Program-made: the position numbers and the translations under genes
In this document: in pieces, positions 9,168-18,700 of the stretch
How positions within the stretch are numbered: the stretch's first letter is position 1
Layout: each line of letters starts with the position of its first letter
Assembly: GCF_029989365.1 (NCBI RefSeq)
Contig: NZ_JAPRAQ010000028.1
Location: 1-64,000, forward strand
Source: Bradyrhizobium sp. Arg816
GTDB taxonomy: Bacteria > Pseudomonadota > Alphaproteobacteria > Rhizobiales > Xanthobacteraceae
Length of the DNA stretch: 64,000 bases
Reading direction: 5' to 3'
The notes under the pieces: generated by a model
Database searches by the model: none
Told to the model about the DNA's origin: nothing
What the model saw: only the letters and a program-made list of their open reading frames with translations

Positions 9168-10403
9168 ATGCAATTTTCCAAGCTCACAGGTCTCCTGAAT
9201 CTCGCGTTGCGCTCCCTGACGCTTGGTCTTCGTTTCATTCTCTCGTTCTACATCGTGAAATTCCTCGGCTTCGAGGCGAACGGCATTTACGGTCTCGCAG
9301 CAGGCGCTGTCGGTTCGTTGCCCGGCGCGCTCGGATGGGGACTCAACTACTACACGGCAAGAGAAGTCGTGGGCGTTCCTCCCGAACAGGGAGTCGCCCG
9401 CATCAGGGACCGGCTCGTCGTGACCTTGTCGTCTCTGACGGCCGCCTCGATCGTCTCGACGGCCGTGGCACTGATCTGTGGATATTCGATCACCTTCGTC
9501 TATGTTTTGATCGCGGCGCTGGTCTGGCTGGAAACTCTGGCGCTCGACATTCATATGCCTTTGGTCTGCCTCGGGAAGGCAACTGCGGCCAACGCGCTCG
9601 CCTTCATTCGCCTCGCGTCATGGGTTCCGCCGATCGTAATCCTTGGCGTGTTGGCGCCGGGCACGCGCACGATCGACGCCGTGTTCCTGGCCTGGGCGAT
9701 TGCAAATCTGCTCGCGCTCGTTGCTCTCGTCTACGTATGCCGAGGGTGGAATCTGGACCGCGCGCTGCGCTCCCCGATCGACTTCAAGTGGATCAAGCTG
9801 CGGCTATCCCGCTCCTGGCACATCTACCTGAGCGACCTCGGTCTCATCGGCCTGACCTATCTCGACCGATACATTGTCAGCTTCCTGCTCGGCCTGACTG
9901 CCACCGGCATCTATACGTTTTTCTGGTCCTTGACGAATGCGCTCCAGACGCTGGTCGCGACATCGGTCGTGCAGATCGCGTTGCCCGTCCTGGTCAGCAA
10001 GTTCAAGACAGCCAACAGACAAGCGTGGCGTTCGAGCCTCCGGCTCGAGTTCCTGAAAACAATCGCAACGTCGACGACACTCGCAATCGCGATATTCGTA
10101 GCCAGCGAGATCCTGCTGCGATATCTGGGAATGCACGAACTGGAGGAGCATCGCGTTGTCTTTCTCGCCATGCTCGGCGCCGCCGTGCTTCGTTCCTGCT
10201 CGGATCTCGCAAACATCGGGATCACAAGCACGGGCGGCGACAAGCCATACGCCGCGATCAATGCGATGGGCGTCGTCCTATCGGCTGTCCTCAGCTTCGG
10301 GGCGAGCTATATGTTCGATCTGGTGGGAACGGCCTTCGCCGCACTCGCCACGGCCGTCATCCTGCTGGCCGTCCGGTTGTACTATCTAGCGCGCGCGCTT
10401 TAA
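9168..10403 (+). CDS. Wzx-type oligosaccharide flippase
   Basis: A 411-residue integral membrane protein with about twelve hydrophobic segments spread over its whole length, beginning LRSLTLGLRFILSFYIVKFL. The composition and the conserved membrane start FLGFEANGIYGLAA fit the polysaccharide transporter/MOP superfamily. Such proteins move undecaprenyl-diphosphate-linked repeat units from the cytoplasmic to the periplasmic face of the inner membrane. It is the only clear flippase in the window, so it is the partner of the two polymerase candidates at 25.6-28.5 kb. It ends 8 bp from the convergent glycosidase gene. Confidence 0.85.
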   Translation: MQFSKLTGLLNLALRSLTLGLRFILSFYIVKFLGFEANGIYGLAAGAVGSLPGALGWGLNYYTAREVVGVPPEQGVARIRDRLVVTLSSLTAASIVSTAVALICGYSITFVYVLIAALVWLETLALDIHMPLVCLGKATAANALAFIRLASWVPPIVILGVLAPGTRTIDAVFLAWAIANLLALVALVYVCRGWNLDRALRSPIDFKWIKLRLSRSWHIYLSDLGLIGLTYLDRYIVSFLLGLTATGIYTFFWSLTNALQTLVATSVVQIALPVLVSKFKTANRQAWRSSLRLEFLKTIATSTTLAIAIFVASEILLRYLGMHELEEHRVVFLAMLGAAVLRSCSDLANIGITSTGGDKPYAAINAMGVVLSAVLSFGASYMFDLVGTAFAALATAVILLAVRLYYLARAL

Positions 10404-10411
10404 CGGTTCGA

Positions 10412-11785
10412 CTACGGGGACAACTGCGCGCGGACCGAAGCTTGCGGGGCGTCGATGTCGATGACGACCGGAGTTGCTCCGATGGTCGGATTGGCGCCGG
10501 AGACGGCGTCCTCGCGACACAGCTTCGAAATGCGGACAGGAGCATTTCCTTCGATCGCCAGCGTCCCCTGCACAGCGTCTCGCGACGTCCACGCGATGAG
10601 CCTGATTCCATTCTGTTTCTGCGCCTGCACGATGAACAAATCATCGAATGGGCGGTGAAGCGTCATGCCCGATGAGCTCTTGATGATCTTGTTGGCCTCG
10701 ATAACCGCGCAGGCGGCTGGCTTGGGCTGGTAGTTGACGTCGTAGAGGCCGAAATTACTCTCGAGGTCGTTGGGATTTTCGACCTGATCCTTCAACTCGT
10801 AAGCCCAAACTCCCTTCAGCCAAGGCGTCGCAGCGGACCACAGAATGAACTGGGCCAGGTTGTCGGCGGACGTCTCGCGCGCCATTGCGCACGGCTTCTG
10901 GGCCGTCGGCCAGCCGACTTCGGTTATGTAAACCGGATAGGGTTGTCCTGCGTGCTTCGACGTCAGGAAGGCCTGGAGTTCGTCGAGGCGGTCGATCGCC
11001 TCGCGCGCGGTGCGATTGGCAATCACCTTCTCGCAATGATTATACATGTGCACGGACAGACCGCTGGCTCCGTCGAGAACGCCCATATCGACGATGGCCT
11101 GCGTCCACTTCCATCCGGGATCGACGCCCACCGCACCGACCAGGATCGTTGCTCCCGGCACGGCACGCGAGACTGCCTTGACGGACGCCTTCGCCAAGGC
11201 CGCGTAATTCACGGCAGCGCGGGGATCGCTAGCCTCGCCCGGCCCTGTCAGCCAGGGACGTCCCCTGACTGCATTCATGTTCCACTCATTCCAGATCTCG
11301 TAGATCGGATGAAGATCGCGCGTCCCGAGAGCAGCCTTCGCGGTGAAGTCGGCAAAGGCAGCGCGGCCGGTATCCGTCAAGGGCGGATTGCCATCTGGAA
11401 TTGCCGGATTTGGATGACCAAGAACAAGTGTTGGTCGCACCTTCGTCATTCCGATGAAATCGAACAACTTTGCCGGCTGTCTTCCCGGTCCGCCCGAGGG
11501 CGGGGAATAAAAGACACTCCAGCCGAGATCATCGCGGTAGGAATCGAAATGCCCTGCGGCAATCAGGGGAGCCGCCTTGCTGGCGCCGTAGCCGTGCTCG
11601 CCACCGATGCCGAAGTGCACGCCCACACCGACGATCAGGGGAGTGCCGCGAGCAGAGATCGATTTGCTGTCGAACAGCAGAGTCTTGCCTGGACCGGCGG
11701 CAACCAGATGATGGTCCCCGACGCAGTAGATAAGCACGACAACCAACATGATGCGACACAGGCTTCTTGCAATCATCTCTGACAT
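10412..11785 (-). CDS. Secreted clan GH-A glycosidase, PslG/GH39-like
   Basis: A 457-residue protein with an N-terminal hydrophobic signal or anchor (IMLVVVLIYCVG, residues about 12-23). The (beta/alpha)8 features include the acid/base glutamate in EIWNEWN (Glu167) and the nucleophile glutamate in YITEVGWP (Glu289), the spacing expected for clan GH-A. PslG-type enzymes of this kind sit in EPS loci and trim or release the polymer in the periplasm. Here the gene lies on the minus strand between the flippase and the acetyltransferase. Exact GH family and substrate are uncertain; the clan assignment rests on the two glutamate motifs. Confidence 0.82.
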   Translation of the reverse strand: MSEMIARSLCRIMLVVVLIYCVGDHHLVAAGPGKTLLFDSKSISARGTPLIVGVGVHFGIGGEHGYGASKAAPLIAAGHFDSYRDDLGWSVFYSPPSGGPGRQPAKLFDFIGMTKVRPTLVLGHPNPAIPDGNPPLTDTGRAAFADFTAKAALGTRDLHPIYEIWNEWNMNAVRGRPWLTGPGEASDPRAAVNYAALAKASVKAVSRAVPGATILVGAVGVDPGWKWTQAIVDMGVLDGASGLSVHMYNHCEKVIANRTAREAIDRLDELQAFLTSKHAGQPYPVYITEVGWPTAQKPCAMARETSADNLAQFILWSAATPWLKGVWAYELKDQVENPNDLESNFGLYDVNYQPKPAACAVIEANKIIKSSSGMTLHRPFDDLFIVQAQKQNGIRLIAWTSRDAVQGTLAIEGNAPVRISKLCREDAVSGANPTIGATPVVIDIDAPQASVRAQLSP

Positions 11786-12029
11786 GGGCCTTTGCGAGGA
11801 GGGTGCCCCATCGAGGGACGCGGCGATAGCGAACGATCATGACGTCAAAGTGAGCAACTCGACGTCTCACCGAGCACAGCATCTAGCATGAAAATGGGGC
11901 ATTTGAGGGCAAATTGCCGTCTGCATGACGCATGCCAGTTGCTGCTGTTCGGCGCGCGTTCCAACAAATTTTGGGGTTCTTTTCGGCAAAGCAATACTGT
12001 ACCAGAAGGAGAACCAGCGAGAATTGACC

Positions 12030-12641
12030 GTGAGCCCGAACGACACACCTACCCAGAGGATCAGGGACGATACTGCTCGCTATCTTGAACAAGAGCTCGC
12101 CTATGTGGACGGAGAGCCTTCGGAGCTGGCCACGATCTTGATCGTGCTCCGGCTGATCTTGATCACGCCGGGATATCAATTTGTCCTGTCCCGAAGGCTA
12201 CAGGAGCTTGTGGCGAGCATCCCGGTTGTGGGGCGGCCGCTTCGGCGTCTCCTCTGGTGGATCACCTGCATCGTCTTCAGCTCGGAAATCGCGATTGCTT
12301 GCGAGGTCGGCGGCGGCCTGTATATCCCGCACCCCTACGGAATCGTGCTTGGGGTCAGCGATATCGGGAAGAATGTGACAATTCTCCAGAATGTGACCGT
12401 CGGAAGAAAGAAGCTGAACGACAAGGAACGCCCCAAAATTGAAAGTGGCGTGCAAGTGTCGGTCGGCGCCGTCATCCTCGGAAACATCACGATCGGGCGA
12501 GACTCCATTGTGGCAGCGAATTCCGTGGTCACTCAGGATGTCCCGCCATGCTCGCTGGCGGCGGGGATTCCAGCAAAGATAACTCCGCTCCTTCCACAGG
12601 AGCCGGTCTTCACTCTGTCATCCGCCCGAACTCCCCTGTAG
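12030..12641 (+). CDS. Hexapeptide-repeat O-acetyltransferase, serine acetyltransferase-like
   Basis: About 203 residues. The C-terminal half is a left-handed beta helix made of hexapeptide repeats (GGGLYIPHPYGIVLG, IGKNVTILQNVTVG, VSVGAVILGNITIG, IVAANSVVTQDVPP) and ends with the usual AAGIPAK element. It resembles CysE-type enzymes and the WcaB/WcaF group that acetylate EPS sugars with acetyl-CoA. The location between glycosidase, pyruvyltransferase and glycosyltransferase genes supports sugar acetylation rather than cysteine synthesis. The start is uncertain: GTG at 12030 follows an AGAAGGAG-like site by about 18 bp, TTG at 12024 is closer, and an ATG at 11925 would add 35 cysteine-rich residues that look non-coding. 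Confidence 0.85.
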   Translation: MSPNDTPTQRIRDDTARYLEQELAYVDGEPSELATILIVLRLILITPGYQFVLSRRLQELVASIPVVGRPLRRLLWWITCIVFSSEIAIACEVGGGLYIPHPYGIVLGVSDIGKNVTILQNVTVGRKKLNDKERPKIESGVQVSVGAVILGNITIGRDSIVAANSVVTQDVPPCSLAAGIPAKITPLLPQEPVFTLSSARTPL

Positions 12642-12689
12642 TTCGATGTCCGCGCGGAAGCTCAATGAACGAAATCGTCCGAGGTCGCC

Positions 12690-13652
12690 TTGAAGAAGAT
12701 TTGCGTATTTGACACGTCCTATGTCACCGACAATCTGGGAGACCAGATCATCATGGAGTCGGTGATGAAGCATCTGAGACAGATGTTTCCCGAAGGCTTC
12801 TTCACGGGAATCCCGACACACGATTACCCCTCGTCGATTTCGATGGCGGCGCTGAAGCAATCGGATTTCGCCTTCGTCGGCGGGACCAACATGCTGTCGA
12901 GCCACTGGCTCTGGTATCATCAGTGGAAATTGCGGCCGACGCAGCTCCGGCATGCGGGACATCCGGTGCTGATGGGCGTGGGCTGGCACAAGTACCAGGG
13001 CACGCCCGATTGGTTCACGCGGAAGATCTACAGCGTCCTGCTGAACAGGAACGTATCTCATTCCGTTCGCGACAAATACACCTTCGAGAAACTGCGTGAC
13101 GCCGGCATCGCCAACGTGACGTACACGGGATGTCCCACGATGTGGGATCTGACGCCGGAGCATGTTTCGAGCATTCCAGCGAAGAAATCCCGCAACGTCT
13201 TCTTCACCCTGACGGGCTATCTCAAGAATCCCGACAGTGACCGGGAGTTCGTCAGGCGACTCGAAGCGAACTACGAGAAGCTGTTCTTCTGGCCGCAGAT
13301 GTACGAGGATCTCGCATATTTGCGCGCGATCTCGCAGGCACGATATTTGGTGGTCGAACCGAGCATCAGCGGTGCGCGCAACGTGTTCACCGGGGGCGAC
13401 GTCGACTATGTCGGTATGCGCCTGCATTGCGGCGTGCTTGCGCTCCAGGCGGGCGTTCGATCCTTGATCCTCGAGGTCGACAATCGCGCGACCGAGATCG
13501 CAAAGAATACCCGGCTGCCGACCGCAAAGCGCGACGCCTTCGACCAGATCGAGCAATGGATAAACAAGCCGTCGCCGGTCTCACTCGATATTCCTACCAA
13601 GGACATTCTCGCCTGGAAGAGCCAATTCATCGATTCAGCGGGCCCGCGCTAA
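12690..13652 (+). CDS. Polysaccharide pyruvyl transferase family protein
   Basis: A 320-residue protein starting at a TTG that has a GAGGTCGCC site directly upstream. The N-terminal FDTSYVTDNLGDQIIMESV matches the NxGDxxI-type opening of the PS_pyruv_trans (WcaK/AmsJ/CsaB) family. Further marks are DFAFVGGTNMLSS, LMGVGWHKYQG, SVRDKYTFEKL and the late GMRLHCGVLALQAG segment. Members add a pyruvate ketal from phosphoenolpyruvate to a sugar, giving the EPS negative charge. The gene is 48 bp after the acetyltransferase and 24 bp before the next glycosyltransferase. Some family members have other roles, so the exact reaction is inferred. Confidence 0.85.
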   Translation: MKKICVFDTSYVTDNLGDQIIMESVMKHLRQMFPEGFFTGIPTHDYPSSISMAALKQSDFAFVGGTNMLSSHWLWYHQWKLRPTQLRHAGHPVLMGVGWHKYQGTPDWFTRKIYSVLLNRNVSHSVRDKYTFEKLRDAGIANVTYTGCPTMWDLTPEHVSSIPAKKSRNVFFTLTGYLKNPDSDREFVRRLEANYEKLFFWPQMYEDLAYLRAISQARYLVVEPSISGARNVFTGGDVDYVGMRLHCGVLALQAGVRSLILEVDNRATEIAKNTRLPTAKRDAFDQIEQWINKPSPVSLDIPTKDILAWKSQFIDSAGPR

Positions 13653-13676
13653 CGGCTGCCATCTCGACGGACCAAT

Positions 13677-14954
13677 ATGCGTATTCTCTTCATTTCCGCC
13701 CTCTACCCTCCGCACCTGCAGGGAGGTGCCGAGCTTAGCGCCGAAAGCCTCGCCCATTGGCTTGTTGCCCAGGGCCATGAGGTCGGCGTTCTCACCACGT
13801 CGCCAGCCCCCAGCGACGACCTCAATGGAGAGACGGTTCAGGGACTGAAGGTCTGGCGGGCGACGATGCCGCGGCCCTACACCGTCTTCGAGGCGATCTA
13901 TCGCACCGGCTGGCAGAAGCCGATCTGGCACCTGCAGGATCATTTCGATCCGCGAAACCGGAAGGTAGTCGCCAGGGCCCTTGATGCGTTCAAACCCGAT
14001 CTCATCAGCATCCATATCATGCAGGGGCTCGGCTACAACGGTCTCGCCGAGATCGGCAAGCGGGACATCCCGACCGTTTTCACCCTGCACGATCTGAGCC
14101 TCGCCTGCATCAAGATGGCGATGTTCGTGAACGGACGCGAATGCATCGACCAATGCACCGCGTGCGCCGCCTCGGCGAAGGTCAAGATGGGCCATGTCCG
14201 GAAAGTTCCGCGGGTGGGGTTTGTCTCTCCGTCGGCGAACAATCTCAACAAGCTATCGAGGTTTCTGCCCATCAGAGACTATCCGACGGCCCACATTCTC
14301 AATCCCAACAAATATCCGGCCCCGACGGTCCAGCACGCCCCCTCGCAGACCGTTCGCCTGCTGTATGTCGGCCGGCTGCACGAAACCAAGGGCGTCGATG
14401 TGGTGCTCGATGCGCTGGAGCCGCTTGCGGACCAATATGACCTTACCTTCACGGTGGTTGGAACCGGTCCGAGCGCCGAGCGCTTGAAGCAGCGTTGCAC
14501 TAACCACAAATGGGTGACGTTCACGGGGCACGTGTCGATGGAAGAGGTCGCCAACCGGATGGCCGCCAGCGATATGCTCCTCATCCCATCGATCTGGCAG
14601 GAAAATTCGCCGGGCGTCGTCATCCAAGCCCTCGGCCAGTCGCTGCCCGTGATGGGCAGCAACAAGGGAGGAATTCCCGAGCTGGTGATCGATGGCGTCA
14701 ACGGTGTTCTGGTTCCACCCGGCGAGGTCGAGGCCTGGCGCAGCGCACTAAAGAGCATTCTCGAAAGCCCGGCACAACTTGTTGCTCTTCGCGACAATGC
14801 CAAGCTTGGGGCGCATGAATTCGAACAGGACACGCTCGGCAACAAGCTCGTCAGCTTCTTCGAGACCGTCAGGCGCGGCTCAGCCGGCGCGGCATTGCCC
14901 ATGGATAAGGACCGCGGAGTGACCGATGGAAAGCGCGCAGCCGGAACTTTCTGA
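13677..14954 (+). CDS. GT4-family glycosyltransferase
   Basis: A 425-residue GT-B enzyme with the acceptor loop YPPHLQGGAELSAESLA at the N-terminus. The donor domain shows LLYVGRLHETKGVDVVLDAL and the motif ENSPGVVIQALGQSLPVMGS, where the second acidic residue of the usual E-x7-E is replaced by Gln. An insert around residue 155 has three close cysteines (CIDQCTACAAS), which could bind a metal or form disulfides and is unusual among the GT4 proteins here. Its last 29 bp overlap the following methyltransferase gene, so the two are translated together. Confidence 0.88.
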   Translation: MRILFISALYPPHLQGGAELSAESLAHWLVAQGHEVGVLTTSPAPSDDLNGETVQGLKVWRATMPRPYTVFEAIYRTGWQKPIWHLQDHFDPRNRKVVARALDAFKPDLISIHIMQGLGYNGLAEIGKRDIPTVFTLHDLSLACIKMAMFVNGRECIDQCTACAASAKVKMGHVRKVPRVGFVSPSANNLNKLSRFLPIRDYPTAHILNPNKYPAPTVQHAPSQTVRLLYVGRLHETKGVDVVLDALEPLADQYDLTFTVVGTGPSAERLKQRCTNHKWVTFTGHVSMEEVANRMAASDMLLIPSIWQENSPGVVIQALGQSLPVMGSNKGGIPELVIDGVNGVLVPPGEVEAWRSALKSILESPAQLVALRDNAKLGAHEFEQDTLGNKLVSFFETVRRGSAGAALPMDKDRGVTDGKRAAGTF

Positions 14955-15639
14955 TAAATACACCAGCGACCAATATCTGGCCGACAATCCAGACTGGCAC
15001 GAAGAGGACGCCCCCTGGAAGGCGGCGCACATCACGAAGATACTCGACGATAACCATGTCCAGCCGAAGTCGATCTGCGACGTCGGTTGCGGGACCGGCG
15101 CGATCATCGAAATCATGTCGAAGCGGTACCCTCAGGCCATGGCCGAAGGCTTCGAGATCTCCCCGCATGCCCACGCCATGAGCACCAAGCGACGATCCGA
15201 AAACCTGTCGTTTACCATGGCCGACGCATTCGAGAGCGGGCGCACGTTCGATCTGTGCATGGCGATCGACGTCATCGAGCATGTCGAAAATCCGTTCGCC
15301 TTCGTCAGAGCGATGAAAAGAGTGGCACAGTGGCACGTGCTCCACATCCCGCTCGACATGAACGCACTTTCGGTCGGCCGCGGCTGGGTGCTGCCGGAAG
15401 CACGCCGAAGCCTTGGGCACATTCATTATTTTTCACGCGAGAGTGCGATTTCTCTGCTGAATGAGTCGGGGCTCGAAATCGTAGACGACTTCTATACGGC
15501 GTGGGCAATCGACCAGTCCCACAAGACGTGGAAGAAGCGGATCGCGGCCTGGCCGCGTCGCATAGCTTTCACAATGGCCCCCGATGCAACGGTGCGGCTC
15601 GTCGGAGGATGGTCCCTGATGGTGCTTGCGCGCGCGTAA
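14926..15639 (+). CDS. Class I SAM-dependent methyltransferase
   Basis: A 237-residue protein with SAM motif I ICDVGCGTGAIIEIM near residue 47 and motif II FDLCMAIDVIEHVENP, followed by VLHIPLDMNALSV. The segment between motifs carries GFEISPHAHAMS, with the acidic residue that normally contacts the SAM ribose. The gene overlaps the preceding glycosyltransferase by 29 bp. That close coupling suggests it methylates the sugar added by that transferase, or the chain end, but this is inference. The ATG at 14926 gives a plausible complete protein. Confidence 0.86.
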   Translation: MESAQPELSDKYTSDQYLADNPDWHEEDAPWKAAHITKILDDNHVQPKSICDVGCGTGAIIEIMSKRYPQAMAEGFEISPHAHAMSTKRRSENLSFTMADAFESGRTFDLCMAIDVIEHVENPFAFVRAMKRVAQWHVLHIPLDMNALSVGRGWVLPEARRSLGHIHYFSRESAISLLNESGLEIVDDFYTAWAIDQSHKTWKKRIAAWPRRIAFTMAPDATVRLVGGWSLMVLARA

Positions 15640-15763
15640 GTTCCACAACGGGACGTTGTCGCAAGAAAAACATCGCAACGCTAACAATTTTACTTTTTCC
15701 CGACACTCAATTCTCGCTGTCGCCTGTCAGCATGTCTCCGAAATTGAAATGGGGACCTGGACT

Positions 15764-18700
15764 ATGGCGAATGCCAATCAAACGATTCTCTCTGCTGCTT
15801 CGTTCGTCGGCTCGATCGGCATCAACACGCACGCGGCCTATTCGTGGGGTGCCTATAATAACGCCAGCCTCGTGATCGACGATCTCAAATATCTTGGCGT
15901 CACAACCGTCAGAGATTCATTTGCGACCGATCCGAGCGCAGTGCCCGTTGTGAATGCACTCGCGGCCGCTGGCATAAAGTTCGACTTCGTGACGTCGTCC
16001 GATCTTCCGGTGACAGGCAGCAGCGGCCTGATGCAATATGTCGCATCGATCGACGCGTTCCTTGCGGCACACCCCGGCAGCATCGTCGCCGTGGAAGGGC
16101 TCAACGAAGCCAACATCCAGTCCTTCAGCTATCACGGCAGCTCGTCGCTCTCGGCTGCAGCCCAGTTCCAGGCAGACTTCTATACCGCGATCAAGAGTGA
16201 TGCCCATCTCGGCAGCGTCGCGGTCTACAATATGACGTTGGCCTATAACGACGCGAGCGGTTACGCCTCGCTCGGAAACCTCGCCAAATACGCTGACTAT
16301 TCCAACGCGCACGCCTATGTCGCGACCAGCACGCCGAACCAGTACGGCCTCGACGTCTCGCTGGACACCGCCTCGACGAGCGCGGTCGGAAAGCCGTCGG
16401 TCATTACCGAAACAGGCTACACCACGTTGGCCAGCGCGAGCGGACTCGGCGTCGACCAGACGGTGCAGGCGAAATCCATTCTGAACTTGCTGGTCGACTC
16501 GTACAGCGATGGCGTCAAGAAGACGTATCTGTACGAGCTGCTCGACCGTGACTCCAGTTCCTCGAACACGGATCCGGAGGCGCATTTCGGTCTGTTCAAT
16601 TCAGATGGCACGCCGAAACTTGCGGCAAAGGCGCTCCATAATCTGACAACCATCCTCGCGGACGACGGCACCGGCGGGCACACGCCGACCGCCTCGCTGA
16701 ACTACAGCCTCAGCAACATGCCCACGACGGGCAACAGCATGGTCCTCGGAAAGAGCAACGGGGCCTACGACCTCGTCGTCTGGGCCGAGCCGACGCTGTG
16801 GAACGATACGACTGACAAGGAAGTGTCAAACCCCACCAAGTCGGTCGCCGTGCATCTCGGCGCGGTTCATCAGACTGTCGTCATCTACGACCCGCTGACT
16901 GGAACCGTTCCGATCGCCACCTACCACAACGTCCAGGACTTCAACGTTCCGATCAGCGATCATCCGCTTATCATCGAGATCGACCCGCCCGCCGCTACTG
17001 CTCCTCCAGCCACGGTGACCACGGTGACTGACACCGCCGCCGACCTTGTGGCGCAGCTGTCGGATCTGAACGCAGCCGGAACGGTCACCAGCATCACGCT
17101 GACGGACACTCACGTTCTGACGGTCGCCTCCGAAGCGACGATGAAGTACATGATCGCCAACTACGGTAAGGTGCTGTCGACGATCAAGGGCGGCTACTCC
17201 TTTGCCGTCACGATCAACGGCGGCAGCTGGAAACTGACGACGAACTACGATTCGACCGGCAAGCAGACGTCGACGGACGAATCCGCCTACGCAAACGGCG
17301 TGATCGCCTATCAGCTCGTCACCAATGCGGACGGGTCCACCGCCGCGACGAACTTCGCCAACGGCGTCAAGACGACGACGGTCGTCACCAATGTCGATCA
17401 TTCCAAGGACACCTATCTTTACGCTAGCAGCGGCAAGGTGACCGAGATCGACCATGTCGATCCGAACGGAAAGCTGACCGGGGTAACGAAGATCGCGGCC
17501 GACGGAACCACGACGATCGACCAGTATACTGCTGCAGGCAAGCTCACGTCCGAGACCATCACCCATCTCGACGGATCGTCGAGCACGACGCTCTATACTT
17601 CCGCCGGGGCAAAGTCCTACGTCTTCGTCACTAACGCTGATCAGTCCCACGACAACTATGCCTACGGGATCGTGGGCCAGACCTATACATCGCAGCAACA
17701 GCACCTCGACGCCTCAGGCAAGGTGACCGCAGTCTGGCGCTACCATGCCAACGGCAGCATCGACTATACGGAATCGACCACTGCGGACGGCACCGTTTCC
17801 TCGACGCAATATAATGCGGCCGGCGTGAAGACCGCGCAGAGCATCACGCATCCCAATGGGGCAAAGGAATACTTCTCCTACAACATCACGGGCCAGTCCT
17901 ACACCACTGAGCACAGCAGCTACGACGCCGCGGGCAAGCTCGCCCTGTTCGAACGCTTCCATGCCGACGGCAGCTACGCGCTCAAGGTCACGACCGTGAA
18001 CGGCGTGACCACTACCGACCAGTACGACGCCAAGGGCGTGCTGACGAGCGAGGTCGTCACCTATGCCAACGGTTCATCGCACTCGACGACCTATACCAGC
18101 GGCGTCAAGGCACAGATGGCGGTCGCCAATACCGATGCAACCAAAGACATCTACCTCTACAATGTGACCGGTCAGAGCTACACCACTCAACACAAGCACT
18201 ACGACGCGAACGGCCAGGTAACGGAGATCGTTCAGCGTCACGCTGACGCCACGCTTGACTACACCCAGGTCACGGCGGCCGACGGCACGCGAACGGGCGT
18301 CTATTATAACGCCAGCGGCGTGAAGACGTCGGAGAGCATCGTCCATTCCGACGGATCGCATGAATACTATACGTTCAACATCAAGGGGCAGGCCTACGCG
18401 ACCGAACACTCGGTTTACAATACGGCCGGCCTGATGACGTCCTTCGAGCGCCTCCGCGCCGACGGTACCGATCTGATGAAGGTCACCAAAACTGCGGACG
18501 GCACGACGACGACGGACCAGTACGACGCTTCAGGCCACGTGACCAGCGAGACGGTCACCCACTCCGACGGGTCCTCTGCCATCTCGACCTTCAGCGCCGG
18601 CGTTCTGACCAAGCAGGTCGTGGCGAACGCGGACCAAAGCCATGACATCTACTCGTATGGCATCACCGGGCAGACCTATGCCAACCAGGTCCAGCATGTC